Shown here: positions 28,787 through 37,683 of the stretch, piece by piece
Numbering within the stretch: the stretch's first letter is position 1
Layout: each line of letters begins with the position of its first letter
Assembly (NCBI GenBank): GCA_000504425.1
Contig: KI632513.1
Coordinates: 2,444,119-2,508,118, forward strand
Length of the DNA stretch: 64,000 nucleotides
Direction: 5' to 3'
Source of the DNA: Rhodopseudomonas palustris JSC-3b
GTDB taxonomy: Bacteria; Pseudomonadota; Alphaproteobacteria; Rhizobiales; Xanthobacteraceae
Made by a program: the position numbers and the translations under genes
Notes under the pieces: model-generated
The model's input: only the letters and a program-made list of their open reading frames with translations
What the model was told of the DNA's origin: nothing
Databases searched by the model: none

Positions 28787-30343
28787 CTATGCCTCGGTGA
28801 ACGCGCCCTGCCGGATCGCGGCATCACCGCGCACGACATGGCGAATTTCCGACTGGCCGACCCGACGCAGATAATCCTTGAAATAGGCGATCACCGAGGT
28901 CTCGATGAATTCGAAGGCGTAGCTCTCGACCGCCTCGATACCCGCGCCCATCAGCGAATCCTTCGGACAGATGCCGATCTTCGCCACCAGCACCGCGGTG
29001 CAGTCGTTGAGCGCCTTCAGGATCGGCTCGATGCCGGTCGCGCTGGCATAGCCGCCTTCGCAATACAGATCGACGCGGCGATGGCCGATGAACTTCGCGC
29101 CCGCGGTCGAAACCTCGTAGATCTGGAATTCGTGGGCGTGGCCAAAATGTTCGTTGATGCGGCCGCCTCCCTTGGTCGCGACCGCCACCTGAATGGCAAT
29201 GCCGCTGGCTTCATCATCAAGGGTCTTCAGCTCGGCCTTCTTGGCTTCGGCGATCGCGTCGCGCTCGGCCTCGACCTTGGCAAGATAGGCCTGGCGTGCG
29301 GCGAGGTCGTACGAGACCTCCATCTCTTCCACCTTGGCGTTGGTGAACTCGTCGCTGCGGTCTTCGCCGAGCAGGCCGACCGCGTCGGCGCGGCACTGCC
29401 GGCAATGGCGCATCATGTTCATCTCGCCTTCGCAGGCATCCTGCAGCACTTTCAGTTCCTGCGCGGTTGGGCCGCGCTGGCCGGCGAGACCAAACGCAGT
29501 GCCGTGCTCCGGCGCCGAGATCAGCGGCATGATGTTGTGCAGGAACGCGCCGCGCGCCTTCACCGCCTTGTTGACCTCAACCAGGTGCTGATCGTTGATG
29601 CCCGGGATCATCACCGAATTGACCTTCACCAAAATGCCGCGCGCGGTCAGCATCTCCAGGCCGAGCAATTGCCGCTCGCTCAGAATTTTGGCGGCTTCGA
29701 CGCCTTGGTAACGGCGGTGATTGTAGAAGATCCACGGATAGATTTTGGCGCCGATCTCCGGATCGATCATGTTGATGGTGATGGTGACGTGATCGACCTT
29801 GAGCGCCGCGATCCGGTCGATGTGATCGGGCAGCGTCAAACCGTTGGTCGACAGGCACAGCTTGATATCCGGCGCAGCCGCCGACACCAGCTCGAAGGTC
29901 TTGAAAGTCTTGTCCGGATTGGCGAGCGGATCACCGGGGCCAGCGATGCCGAGCACCGTCATCTGCGGCACCCGCGACGCCACCGCGATCACCTTCTTGG
30001 CGGCCTGTTCCGGCGTCAGCTTTTCGCTGACCACGCCCGGGCGGGATTCGTTGGCGCAATCATATTTACGATTGCAGTAGTTGCACTGAATGTTGCACGC
30101 CGGCGCCACCGCGACATGCATGCGCGCGAAGTGATGATGGGCCTGCTCGCTGTAGCAGGGATGGTTCTTGACCTTCTCCCAGATCTCCGGCGGCAGATCG
30201 CCCTGCCCCGCGGCCGAGCCGCAGCCACTCTTGCCGGCGCCGCCCTGGCTGCTGCAGCCGCCGCTCCCGAGCTGTTTGCGTAGCTCGCTGAGCGGAGCCG
30301 ATCCCGATGCGCCAAACTCGAGCAGTTGTGCCAGCTTCTGCAT
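28787..30343 (-). CDS. nifB: NifB radical-SAM enzyme with C-terminal NifX domain
   Basis: 518 residues. The radical-SAM motif is CNIQCNYC (about residues 83-90). Further cluster cysteines include [25 protein letters not shown] and [15 protein letters not shown]. Residues about 400-510 form the NifX-like cofactor-binding domain ([20 protein letters not shown]). NifB fuses two [4Fe-4S] clusters with a SAM-derived carbide to give NifB-co. It is the first gene of its operon, with its own promoter and two NifA sites. Confidence 0.97.
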   Translation of the reverse strand: MQKLAQLLEFGASGSAPLSELRKQLGSGGCSSQGGAGKSGCGSAAGQGDLPPEIWEKVKNHPCYSEQAHHHFARMHVAVAPACNIQCNYCNRKYDCANESRPGVVSEKLTPEQAAKKVIAVASRVPQMTVLGIAGPGDPLANPDKTFKTFELVSAAAPDIKLCLSTNGLTLPDHIDRIAALKVDHVTITINMIDPEIGAKIYPWIFYNHRRYQGVEAAKILSERQLLGLEMLTARGILVKVNSVMIPGINDQHLVEVNKAVKARGAFLHNIMPLISAPEHGTAFGLAGQRGPTAQELKVLQDACEGEMNMMRHCRQCRADAVGLLGEDRSDEFTNAKVEEMEVSYDLAARQAYLAKVEAERDAIAEAKKAELKTLDDEASGIAIQVAVATKGGGRINEHFGHAHEFQIYEVSTAGAKFIGHRRVDLYCEGGYASATGIEPILKALNDCTAVLVAKIGICPKDSLMGAGIEAVESYAFEFIETSVIAYFKDYLRRVGQSEIRHVVRGDAAIRQGAFTEA

Positions 30344-30404
30344 GTCCGTCCTCGTTGTCTGCCGCGCCGGGCGCGTTCATTCCGTGGTTGGTCAGCACTG
30401 ACTA

Positions 30405-30420
30405 CGCAAGTCGTATGCCA
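30405..30420 (-). promoter_or_regulatory. Sigma-54 promoter of nifB operon
   Basis: Minus strand TGGCATACGACTTGCG has GG and GC 10 nt apart, with good -24 and -12 elements. It lies about 62 bp upstream of nifB. Confidence 0.83.
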
Positions 30421-30473
30421 GCCCGCGAAACGAGAGCAGCCCGTTGATAATGCGAGGTTTTTGAGAATTGGCC

Positions 30474-30489
30474 TGTCGCGATGCCGACA
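30474..30489. promoter_or_regulatory. NifA site 1 of nifB
   Basis: TGTCGCGATGCCGACA, TGT-N10-ACA, 54 bp upstream of the nifB -24 element. Confidence 0.75.
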
Positions 30490-30515
30490 GCCCTTGTGCA
30501 TGCGACAAGTGCAGC

Positions 30516-30531
30516 TGTTGCAAAGGTGACA
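30516..30531. promoter_or_regulatory. NifA site 2 of nifB
   Basis: TGTTGCAAAGGTGACA, TGT-N10-ACA, 96 bp upstream of the nifB -24 element. Confidence 0.75.
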
Positions 30532-30730
30532 TCTGCGTACACTGACGGCGCGAGGCTGTTCAGAGCAATGTCATGGCCGCAGCGCTTGAACGAAACAGCA
30601 TCGATGGCCGCGCCATCTCATCGCCGGACTGATCGCCGGGCATCATGGGCATGGCGTAAGAGCCGATGCGACCGGGGGCGCGACGCAGCGCTCATACCAA
30701 CGGAAATTGATACCACCCCATCCGCATGTC

Positions 30731-30813
30731 ATGGCCGGGCTCCGTCCCGGCCATCCACGTCTCTGATCTTGCAGCGCTTTCAAGACGTGGATGGCCGCGG
30801 CAAACGCGGGCAT
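30731..30813. repeat. Three-hairpin REP element, intact copy
   Basis: ATGGCCGGG/CCCGGCCAT (30731-30754), CCACGTCT/AGACGTGG (30755-30790) and an imperfect GGCCGCGG/CGCGGGCAT hairpin (to 30813). It has the same modules as the copy at 24356, in reverse order. Confidence 0.75.
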
Positions 30814-30859
30814 GACGAGTCAATGGTAGGAGCCGTTGGTATCACACGAGGTCGCCGCT

Positions 30860-30919
30860 AACGAGAGCGGCACCAACGAGATTGCGGCGAACGAAATCGC
30901 CGCGAACGAAATCGTCGCT
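30860..30919. repeat. Four 15-bp tandem repeats
   Basis: The unit is AACGARATYGCCGCG with variation: AACGAGAGCGGCACC, AACGAGATTGCGGCG, AACGAAATCGCCGCG and AACGAAATCGTCGCT in a row. It lies in the intergenic region between nifB and the small ferredoxin gene, with no gene assigned. Confidence 0.7.
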
Positions 30920-30920
30920 C

Positions 30921-30959
30921 AAAAGACATCGCCCCGCATCAGAGTCGATGCAGGGCGAT
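30921..30959 (-). terminator. Terminator of the small ferredoxin gene
   Basis: ATCGCCCCGCATC (30928-30940) and GATGCAGGGCGAT (30947-30959) form a long stem with one mismatch. On the minus strand a TCTTTTG tract follows. It lies 54 bp past the ferredoxin stop. Confidence 0.75.
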
Positions 30960-31012
30960 TGACGAGATCAGATCAGCTTGCCGCGTATGCGCGGCCTGCG
31001 TTGCGACCAGCG

Positions 31013-31207
31013 TTACGCCGGAACGCAGGTGCCTTCCACCGGGCACACCGCGGCGCATTGCGGCTTGTCGAACTGGCCGGCGCATTCGGTGCACTTGCTG
31101 GCATCGATCACATACATCTCGCGCTTCAGCGAGATCGCCGCGTTCGGACATTCGAACTCACAGGCGCCACAGACGCTGCACTGTGAGGCGACGATTTTGT
31201 AAGCCAT
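31013..31207 (-). CDS. Small 2[4Fe-4S] ferredoxin between nifA and nifB
   Basis: 64 residues, with [12 protein letters not shown] and [18 protein letters not shown], the same type as FdxN downstream of nifB (the N-terminal MAY-IVASQC and ASKCTEC segments match). Strand, a -24/-12-like element and a NifA site indicate that it is a separate nif transcript ended by its own terminator. It probably acts as a low-potential electron donor. Start ATG 31207 has AAGGAG upstream. Confidence 0.93.
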   Translation of the reverse strand: MAYKIVASQCSVCGACEFECPNAAISLKREMYVIDASKCTECAGQFDKPQCAAVCPVEGTCVPA

Positions 31208-31246
31208 GGACAGACTCCTTTGGATGGCATGAGCTGGGAAATCTCT

Positions 31247-31262
31247 TTCAAGCCGCGTGCCA
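31247..31262 (-). promoter_or_regulatory. Sigma-54-like promoter of the small ferredoxin gene
   Basis: Minus strand TGGCACGCGGCTTGAA has a perfect -24 (TGGCACG) but GA in place of GC at -12. A NifA site lies 76 bp upstream, which supports function despite the mismatch. Confidence 0.65.
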
Positions 31263-31337
31263 ACTGCGATATTTTTGATCTGGAGCAACGGAAACCGGCA
31301 TTTCGCGCGTGGAAGCGGCGTTCGGCGCCGCCGCCGC

Positions 31338-31353
31338 TGTCGGATGTACGACA
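31338..31353. promoter_or_regulatory. NifA site of the small ferredoxin gene
   Basis: TGTCGGATGTACGACA, TGT-N10-ACA, between nifA and the ferredoxin gene. Confidence 0.72.
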
Positions 31354-31401
31354 AGCGCCATGTCGGTTGAGCGATATGAGACGATCAATTGGGACGCAGT
31401 C

Positions 31402-31426
31402 GCAGGAGGCGTGCACCGCCTCCTGC
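31402..31426 (-). terminator. Inverted repeat just after nifA
   Basis: GCAGGAGGCG and CGCCTCCTGC form a perfect 10-bp stem with a 5-nt loop, 6 bp beyond the nifA stop. There is no T-run. It probably terminates or stabilises the fixR-nifA message. Confidence 0.6.
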
Positions 31427-31431
31427 TGAGA

Positions 31432-33183
31432 TCAGAAATGCTTGATCTCGATGTCGTGCTTCTTGAGCGCGTAGCCGACTTGGCGCGGTGTCAGGCCGAG
31501 CAGCCGCGCCGCCTTGGCCTGCACCCAGCCGGAGCGCTCCATGGCGTCGATCAGGCGCTCGCGTTCCGACATCGGCTGATCATCGCCGAGCTCGGCGCTG
31601 CGCGCCGGCGTCGGCACAGGCGCGGCCGGCGGCACCACTGCAGGACGGCTGGGAGCAACGCGCGGCTCGGCCGGGCCGAGCGAGGCGACCTCAAGCGGCA
31701 CTTCCGGCGGCGGCCGCGGCGTGGTGCGCTGTTCGGTGTGGCTTTTCCAGAGGATCGACGACAGACACTCGTCATGATGACAGGCGAAATCGTCGGCGTG
31801 GATTGAGGGCCCCGGCGCCAGCGTCGCCGTGCGGCGCACGCAGTTTTCCAGCTCACGGACATTGCCCGGGAACGAACAGCGCTTCAGCAGATCGATCGCT
31901 TCGCTATCGAACGCCAGTTCGCGCTCGTTCTCCTTGTTGAAGTTTTCCAGGAACGCGCTGGCCAGCAACGGAATGTCGGTCGGCCGATCGCGCAGCGGCG
32001 GCAGGATCATCGGCACCACATTAATCCGGTAGTACAGGTCGGCGCGGAATTCGTTGCGCGCCACCGCTTCTTCCAGATTGCGGTTGGTGGCCGCCACGAC
32101 GCGGACATTGACCTTGATGGTGTGATTGCCGCCGACCCGCTCGAACTCCTGCTCCTGCAGCACGCGCAGCAGCTTGGCCTGGAACGCGGCCGAGATTTCG
32201 CCGATCTCGTCCAGGAACAGCGTTCCCTTGTCGGCCAGCTCAAACCGGCCCTTGCGGGCATTGATGGCGCCGGTGAACGCGCCCTTCTCATGGCCGAACA
32301 GCTCGGACTCCAGCACTGATTCCGGCAGCGCCGCGCAATTGACCTTGATGAACGGGCCGTTGGCGCGCGCCGACAATTCGTGGATCGCCTTGGCGATCAG
32401 CTCCTTGCCGGTACCGGACTCGCCGCGCAGCAGCACCGGCGAATGCGACTTGGCGATCACGCTGACCTTGGCCAGCAGCCGCTTGATCGCCGGGCTTTCG
32501 CCGATGATGCCATCGACGCGCACCTTCTTGCGCTCGCGGGTCGGCCTCAGCTCAAGCAGCTCTTTCTGCAAGCGATGGCTTTCCGCCATCAGCCGTTCGC
32601 GATCGCGCGTCACCACCCGATGCAGCTTGACGGTCTGGCCGATCAGATTGGCGACCATGGTCAGGAACCGAACGTCGGCATCCATCCGGAAGATCGAGCT
32701 GCCGTCGCGAATCCGGTCGATGGTCAGCGTGCCGACCACCCGGGAATCGATGCGGATCGGCACGCCGATGAACGACACCCTTGTCTCGTTGGTGGCGCCG
32801 AGCGCGGCGGCGTCAGCAGCGCTGAACACCGGATGGGCCGAGACATTTTCCACCACCAGCGGCACCGAGGTGGCGATGATCTGGTCGATAGCATGGGAAG
32901 GCAGCCGGGCGCGGTAGCGGCCATCGGTGCCCTCGTTCCAGCCGGCGCCGACGGTGATATCGGGCACGCCGTCATCGGCGAGCAGCGACACCGTGCCGTG
33001 CCGCATCTGCATGAACGACTGCAGCAGATTGACGACATTCGCCAAAGTGATTTCAAGCCGCGCCGGCGCGGTCAGGATCTTCGATATCTCGAAGATGCCG
33101 GTGAGCGCGATCTCACTCAGCGGTATCGGCGCAGCCGAATGCGCCTGCGGTTGCGGTGCGACACGTGCGTCGGGGTAGGCCAT
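31432..33183 (-). CDS. nifA: NifA, sigma-54-dependent activator of nif genes
   Basis: 583 residues from ATG 33183 (GGAGAG upstream). There is an N-terminal GAF domain (about 35-190) and an AAA+ domain with Walker A GESGTGKE (254-261), the sigma-54-contact loop GAFTGA (301-306) and Walker [12 protein letters not shown]-terminal Fis-type helix-turn-helix follows ([20 protein letters not shown]). Cysteines 436, 448, 468 and 473 give C-x11-C-x19-C-x4-C, the motif of oxygen-sensitive rhizobial NifA that works without NifL. The linker before the HTH is long and Pro-rich. It is encoded downstream of fixR. Confidence 0.97.
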   Translation of the reverse strand: MAYPDARVAPQPQAHSAAPIPLSEIALTGIFEISKILTAPARLEITLANVVNLLQSFMQMRHGTVSLLADDGVPDITVGAGWNEGTDGRYRARLPSHAIDQIIATSVPLVVENVSAHPVFSAADAAALGATNETRVSFIGVPIRIDSRVVGTLTIDRIRDGSSIFRMDADVRFLTMVANLIGQTVKLHRVVTRDRERLMAESHRLQKELLELRPTRERKKVRVDGIIGESPAIKRLLAKVSVIAKSHSPVLLRGESGTGKELIAKAIHELSARANGPFIKVNCAALPESVLESELFGHEKGAFTGAINARKGRFELADKGTLFLDEIGEISAAFQAKLLRVLQEQEFERVGGNHTIKVNVRVVAATNRNLEEAVARNEFRADLYYRINVVPMILPPLRDRPTDIPLLASAFLENFNKENERELAFDSEAIDLLKRCSFPGNVRELENCVRRTATLAPGPSIHADDFACHHDECLSSILWKSHTEQRTTPRPPPEVPLEVASLGPAEPRVAPSRPAVVPPAAPVPTPARSAELGDDQPMSERERLIDAMERSGWVQAKAARLLGLTPRQVGYALKKHDIEIKHF

Positions 33184-33503
33184 GGTCTCTCTCCAGGCTC
33201 GACCAGCCTCTGACTGCTCAGTTCGAGCCTCTTGAATAATAGTGCCTGAGCTTGCATCAGATGTCGTGCACAACTTCGACGCAGTCGTGAGCAAAACGCA
33301 GGCTGCGCCGCTCCCACGCGGCCACTTACGAACTCCCTGAAAACTAACGGCAAACTCGCATCACCCGCGCCGCGCCCGGCATGGTCCACGAGCAGCAGCA
33401 ACTAATGGCGCCCAAATAGGCGGCGGTCGCTATCTACCGATGCTCAACTACACCGCAGCGCGGAATAACTGACCAGGACGGTCCGTGATCCCGGCCAACC
33501 GAC
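33184..33503. other. fixR-nifA intergenic region, no clear site
   Basis: 320 bp between fixR and nifA. No TGT-N10-ACA site and no good -24/-12 element were found. Either nifA is transcribed from the fixR promoter through this leader, or an unrecognised promoter lies here. Confidence 0.5.
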
Positions 33504-34346
33504 TCAGACGTGCTGGCCGCCATTGATGTGAATCTCTTCCCCGGTGACGTAGCTCGCCGCCTCCGAGCACAGGAAGAACATCACTTTGGCCACTTCGTCA
33601 GGCGTGCCGATTCGTCGCATCGGGATGGTCGGCGCCAGCCGCGCCTCGGTCTCCGGCGACAGGATGTCGGTCTTGATCTCGCCGGGGGCGATCGCGTTCA
33701 CACGTATGCCATAGGGCGCGTAGTCATGCGCCATCTCGCGGGTCAGGCAAGCCAGCGCCGCCTTGGAGGTGGCATAGGCCGAGCCGGCAAACGGATGGAC
33801 CCGCGAGCCGACGATCGATGTCACATTGATAATCGAACCGCTGCCGGCGCGTAGCTCATCGAACAGCCCCTGCGCCAGCATGATCGGCGCCAGCAGGTTG
33901 ACATGGAACACGCTCATCCAGGTTCCGATCGGCGTGTTCAGCGAACTCAGCCGCTCGCCGTCCAGACCTTTTGGCGAGATCGCCGCATTGTTGATCAAGG
34001 CATGGAGCGGCGCACCGCCGAGCCGCTCCTTGAGCGCGGCGATGGCACGCGGCAGCCCGCCGTGATCGCCGAGTTCCACTTCGACATGATCCTCGATGCC
34101 GCTGCTCCACGGACAGCGGTCATCGCGAAACGGCTGCCGCGAGCAGGTGATAATCCGCCAGCCGGCATCCGAAAACAGCTTTCCAGTGGCATGGCCGATG
34201 CCACGCGAGGCGCCGGTCAACACCAGCGTCTTCTGACGCCCGGCGCGGCTTTCATGCTGATCGCGATGAAACGGACAGGCACCGGCGGGCGGCCCCGCAG
34301 CCGGGATCGCTTGCTCCGCATAGTGCCCCGGATTGACGCTTCCCAC
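33504..34346 (-). CDS. fixR: FixR, short-chain dehydrogenase upstream of nifA
   Basis: 280 residues from GTG 34346, with GGGGAG 8 nt upstream. Classical SDR motifs are present: TGASRGIG (cofactor), NNAA, active-site S in VTSIVGS and YATSK. The ~40-residue N-terminal extension before the Rossmann start matches the size of Bradyrhizobium FixR (278 residues), which is cotranscribed with nifA. Its substrate is unknown and it is not essential for fixation in Bradyrhizobium. A -24/-12 element and two NifA sites upstream fit the known NifA autoactivation of fixR-nifA. Confidence 0.85.
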   Translation of the reverse strand: MGSVNPGHYAEQAIPAAGPPAGACPFHRDQHESRAGRQKTLVLTGASRGIGHATGKLFSDAGWRIITCSRQPFRDDRCPWSSGIEDHVEVELGDHGGLPRAIAALKERLGGAPLHALINNAAISPKGLDGERLSSLNTPIGTWMSVFHVNLLAPIMLAQGLFDELRAGSGSIINVTSIVGSRVHPFAGSAYATSKAALACLTREMAHDYAPYGIRVNAIAPGEIKTDILSPETEARLAPTIPMRRIGTPDEVAKVMFFLCSEAASYVTGEEIHINGGQHV

Positions 34347-34396
34347 TGACGTTGCTCCCCTCGCTGGCGGCGATCCGCCATCACAACACCGCTCAT

Positions 34397-34412
34397 TGCA
34401 CGAATTGCGCCA
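34397..34412 (-). promoter_or_regulatory. Sigma-54 promoter of fixR-nifA
   Basis: Minus strand TGGCGCAATTCGTGCA has GG and GC 10 nt apart (-12 GTGCA, one mismatch). It lies about 50 bp upstream of fixR and 30 and 63 bp from the two NifA sites shared with the divergent promoter. Confidence 0.7.
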
Positions 34413-34441
34413 ATGCTGATCGGGGCGCGTGTAGAGTGATT

Positions 34442-34457
34442 TGTCTCAGAGCTGACA
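34442..34457. promoter_or_regulatory. Shared NifA site 1 (fixR / EF2563-like gene)
   Basis: TGTCTCAGAGCTGACA, TGT-N10-ACA, between two outward-facing sigma-54 promoters. Confidence 0.75.
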
Positions 34458-34474
34458 TCAAAGCGCCGCCGAGC

Positions 34475-34490
34475 TGTTCGTTAGCCGACA
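34475..34490. promoter_or_regulatory. Shared NifA site 2 (fixR / EF2563-like gene)
   Basis: TGTTCGTTAGCCGACA, TGT-N10-ACA, 70 bp from the rightward -24 element and 63 bp from the leftward one. Confidence 0.75.
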
Positions 34491-34559
34491 ACGCCGTCGT
34501 ACTCCTGACGATCGCAGCGACAAGTCAGCATCGCCTTACCGAAATGACGCGGCGCACCA

Positions 34560-34575
34560 TGGTCCGCGTCTTGCT
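34560..34575 (+). promoter_or_regulatory. Sigma-54 promoter of the EF2563-like gene
   Basis: Plus strand TGGTCCGCGTCTTGCT has GG and GC 10 nt apart with a good TTGCT -12. It lies about 67 bp upstream of the start at 34642; both NifA sites are 70-103 bp upstream. Confidence 0.75.
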
Positions 34576-34641
34576 AGTTGTATGCTGATTGACGGTTAGC
34601 ATCGGCCAACAGCACGATGGCCAACAGCCGGGGTGAGTGGA

Positions 34642-35445
34642 ATGCAGCGATCAGGCCACGCCGCAAGGAGACGAACCGCCGTCATCCTTGGCACCAATGA
34701 AACCGCCTCGGCCATTGCCGTGGTCCTGCACCGCGCCGCCTACAATGTGGTGATGTCGCAGGACGACGACTATCCGGTTCTGCGCCGCAAAATGTCGTTC
34801 TACGACGCGCTGTTCAACGAGAGCGCCAAGCTCGAACAGATCCGCGCCGAGCGGTCCGACAATGGCGTGCAGATCGCCAATGCGCTGCGCCATTCGGACC
34901 TTGTGCAGGTCACCTGGCTCGGCCTGCCCGACCTGATGCCGGCCGGGCCGATCGATCTGTTGATCGACGCAAGGCTGCAGCCGTGGCGGGTGCGGCCCGA
35001 CCTGCGGCGGCTGGCGCGGTTCAGCGTCGGCCTCGGCGCCGGTTTTGTCGCAGCCGCCAATTGCGATGCCGCGGTCGAGGTGCCGGACCTCGGCATGCTC
35101 GATGCTCATTGCTGCACCGCCGCGCCGCGCGGTGGCCGCTGGCACTGCGCGCTGCAAATCGGGGAACCGATCCGCTGCGGCATGGTGGTCGGCTATCTGG
35201 ATGACAACGCGCTGCGCGCGCCCTGCGCCGGCGTGCTGCGCGGCGTGGTGCGCGATGGCCAGGCGGTCGCCGCCGGAACCACGCTGCTGGAGATCGATCC
35301 GCGCGGCCGCCATGCGCAATGGAGCGGGATCGATGACGGCAATCGCGCGGTAGCGCGTGCGCTGATGCGAACCCTGGAAACGCCGCTGATCCACGACGTC
35401 GCAGCGCCGGTTCAGGCCGTACCGGAGCCCCGGTTTCCGGCCTGA
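34642..35445 (+). CDS. EF2563/XdhC-like molybdenum hydroxylase accessory protein
   Basis: 267 residues from ATG 34642; a GTG at 34633 is an alternative start. The pattern TAVILGTNETASAIAVVLHR (Rossmann-like), DLLIDARLQPWRVRPDLRR, SVGLGAGFVAAANCDAAVEV and a C-terminal barrel-like segment (APCAGVLRGVVRDGQAVAAG, then LLEIDPRG) match the EF2563 family of selenium-dependent molybdenum-hydroxylase system proteins. Members are encoded with molybdenum hydroxylases and are thought to act in cofactor or selenium insertion. Here it is preceded by a NifA/sigma-54 promoter and not accompanied by a hydroxylase, so a nitrogenase-related molybdenum role is inferred. Confidence 0.72.
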   Translation: MQRSGHAARRRTAVILGTNETASAIAVVLHRAAYNVVMSQDDDYPVLRRKMSFYDALFNESAKLEQIRAERSDNGVQIANALRHSDLVQVTWLGLPDLMPAGPIDLLIDARLQPWRVRPDLRRLARFSVGLGAGFVAAANCDAAVEVPDLGMLDAHCCTAAPRGGRWHCALQIGEPIRCGMVVGYLDDNALRAPCAGVLRGVVRDGQAVAAGTTLLEIDPRGRHAQWSGIDDGNRAVARALMRTLETPLIHDVAAPVQAVPEPRFPA

Positions 35446-35564
35446 CTGATCGCTTTGCAGCGAGGTTTTTGCAGCGCAGCACATGCGTGCAGCATTGCAT
35501 AGCAGCAAACTGAACGCCTTGCGACATAACGCCCGCGGCGCATCACGCTTGCGGTAGCAGCCAC

Positions 35565-35578
35565 TTGACACAAGTCAG
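35565..35578. promoter_or_regulatory. Near-match to TTGAC-N4-GTCAA
   Basis: TTGACACAAGTCAG, one mismatch to the palindrome found in the polysaccharide region, 80 bp upstream of the acyl-CoA ligase. It may be coincidental. Confidence 0.3.
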
Positions 35579-35657
35579 TCCTTCAACAGCTCTGTCACGC
35601 TGCCGGTAACAGCCGGAACGCGCTGAAAAACAAATAAAAGACAGATGGAGGAACGAC

Positions 35658-37310
35658 ATGCAGGGCTTGATGATGGACGTGCCGTTGTTACTTAGCGGCC
35701 TGATCGACTATGCGGCGACCTATCACGGCGATGCCGAAATCGTCGCCCGTGAAATCGAAGGCGATGTGCACCGCTACACTTATGCGGACGCGCATCCGCG
35801 TATCAAGCGGATGGCGCTGGCGCTGCAGCGCCTGGGCATCAAGCCGGGCGACCGGGTCGGTACGCTGGCCTGGAATACGCACCGCCATTTTGAGATGTTC
35901 TACGCCGCGCCGGGCGTCGGCATCGTGCTGCACACCATCAATCCGCGGCTGTTTCCGGACCAGCTCGTTTACATCATCAATCATGCCGAGGACCGGCTGC
36001 TGTTTGTCGACCGGCTGACGCTGCCGATCGTCGAAGCGATCTTGCCACAACTGACCACGGTGGAGGGCTTCGTGGTGATGGCGGCGCGCGACCGCATGCC
36101 GGAGACCAAGCTCAGCAATGTGCTGTGCTACGAAGACCTGATCGACGCCGAGGATGACACCGGCTTCAGCTGGCCGAGCTTTGACGAAAAATCGGCATCG
36201 ACGATCTGCTACACGTCCGGCACCACCGGCAATCCCAAGGGCGTGGTCTATTCGCATCGCGCGGCGATCCTGCAGACCATGACTTGCTCGCAATTCGACT
36301 TCATCCCCGGCCATCAGGAAGGGGTCCGTGAAGTGATGATGCCGATGGCGCCGCTGTTTCACGGCAATGGCTGGAACATGCCGTTCACCGCGCCCTATAC
36401 CGGCTCGAAGCTGGTGCTGCCCGGCCGCAATTACGAACCCGACAAGCTGTTCGAACTGATCGAGAGCGAGGGCGTCACCATCACCGCCGGCGTGCCGAGT
36501 TTCTGGCTGATCCTGCTCGACTGGCTCGGCCGCACCGGCAACAAATTCTCGACGCTGCGCGCCACGCTGTCCTCGGGATCGGCGCCGTCGATGGCGATGG
36601 TCAGCAAGCTCGATCGCGACTATGGCCTGCCCTACACCCAGGCCTGGGGCATGACCGAGGCACTGGGCTGCACCATGCCGAGCCTGCGACCCGGCTCGGC
36701 CGGACTATCCCCGGATGAGCGGATCGCGCGCCGCATGAAATCCGGCCGCGCCTGTTTTGGCACCGCGCTGCGCATTGTCGATGAGCAGGAGCGCGAACTG
36801 CCGCATGACGGCCAATCGGTCGGTCATCTGCGCGTGAAAGGCCCGTGGGTGGCGTCGGGCTATTTCAAATCCAGCGAAGGGCTCGACCAGGACGGCTGGC
36901 TGATCACCGGCGATATGGCGGTGATCGACCCGCAAGGCCACGTCACCCTGACCGATCGCTCCAAGGACGTGATCAAGTCGGGCGGCGAGTGGATTTCCTC
37001 GATCCAGCTTGAAGATATCGCGATGTCGCATCCCGACGTGCTGCAAGCGGCAGTGATCGCAATCCCGCACGAGAAATGGCAGGAGCGGCCGTTGCTGCTG
37101 GTGGTGCGCCGCCAGGGATCGTCGCTCGATCAGGCGACGCTGCTCGACCATATGCGCCCCAAGCTCGCCAGCTGGTGGCTGCCGGACGCGATCGAGTTCT
37201 TGAACGAGATGCCGATGTCCGGCACCGGCAAAGTGCAGAAGATGGTACTACGCGAGCGCTTCAAGGACTACGCGCCGCCAGCCGAACAGGTGCGTGCGGC
37301 GGCGAGCTGA
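35658..37310 (+). CDS. Fatty-acyl-CoA synthetase (AMP-binding, AlkK-like)
   Basis: 550 residues with the ANL-superfamily motifs YTSGTTGNPKG (ATP/AMP binding, about 187-197), GMTEALG, DGWLITGDMA and the C-terminal lysine region GTGKVQKM. It activates a carboxylic acid, probably medium- or long-chain, to the CoA thioester through an acyl-AMP. The sequence follows the AlkK-type ligases. GGAGG precedes ATG 35658. A strong terminator follows. No nearby gene gives the substrate. Confidence 0.87.
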   Translation: MQGLMMDVPLLLSGLIDYAATYHGDAEIVAREIEGDVHRYTYADAHPRIKRMALALQRLGIKPGDRVGTLAWNTHRHFEMFYAAPGVGIVLHTINPRLFPDQLVYIINHAEDRLLFVDRLTLPIVEAILPQLTTVEGFVVMAARDRMPETKLSNVLCYEDLIDAEDDTGFSWPSFDEKSASTICYTSGTTGNPKGVVYSHRAAILQTMTCSQFDFIPGHQEGVREVMMPMAPLFHGNGWNMPFTAPYTGSKLVLPGRNYEPDKLFELIESEGVTITAGVPSFWLILLDWLGRTGNKFSTLRATLSSGSAPSMAMVSKLDRDYGLPYTQAWGMTEALGCTMPSLRPGSAGLSPDERIARRMKSGRACFGTALRIVDEQERELPHDGQSVGHLRVKGPWVASGYFKSSEGLDQDGWLITGDMAVIDPQGHVTLTDRSKDVIKSGGEWISSIQLEDIAMSHPDVLQAAVIAIPHEKWQERPLLLVVRRQGSSLDQATLLDHMRPKLASWWLPDAIEFLNEMPMSGTGKVQKMVLRERFKDYAPPAEQVRAAAS

Positions 37311-37427
37311 GACAATCGATCGCAGATCGCCGGCGGGTCGCCGCTGCGGTAATTGCTCGGAGTCAAATATTTTGCCGGGCATCTCGGATTTGATCGGGTT
37401 CTTACGACCAAGTTCGATACCTCCCAC

Positions 37428-37458
37428 CCCCGGTGCGCTTCGCGCGCCGGGGTTTTTT
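37428..37458 (+). terminator. Rho-independent terminator of the acyl-CoA ligase gene
   Basis: CCCCGGTGCGC (37428-37438) pairs with GCGCGCCGGGG (37442-37452) and is followed by TTTTTT. The other ~280 bp of this 427-bp gap hold the two pucA terminators and no gene. Confidence 0.92.
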
Positions 37459-37642
37459 CATGTGCAGCGGCGCACGATGGGCATGGCGGCCGCGCGCTTC
37501 ACGTGATGATCGCCCGAGGCTGGGACGAACTCAGCAATCGGCCATTTCTTGAAAAGCAAGGACTCGCTCTGCAGCGACCAGCCCGGCCGCAACGCAACGC
37601 TTTTCTGAAAAGACAAAGACCGGCGCGACCAGGTCCGATCCC

Positions 37643-37674
37643 AAAAAACAAAAGACCGGCCCATCGAGCCGGTC
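37643..37674 (-). terminator. Distal terminator of pucBA
   Basis: GACCGGC (37654-37660) and GCCGGTC (37668-37674) stem, followed on the minus strand by TTTTGTTTTTT. It is the second of two tandem terminators. Confidence 0.8.
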
Positions 37675-37683
37675 CCCAAAAAG

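Noticed and set aside
30836-31186. Plus-strand frame with NEIAA repeats
   Set aside because: The repeats are translated from non-coding tandem DNA and the frame overlaps the ferredoxin gene in antisense.
33200-33235. GG-N10-GC spacing upstream of nifA
   Set aside because: The -24 reads AGG rather than TGG and no NifA site is near.
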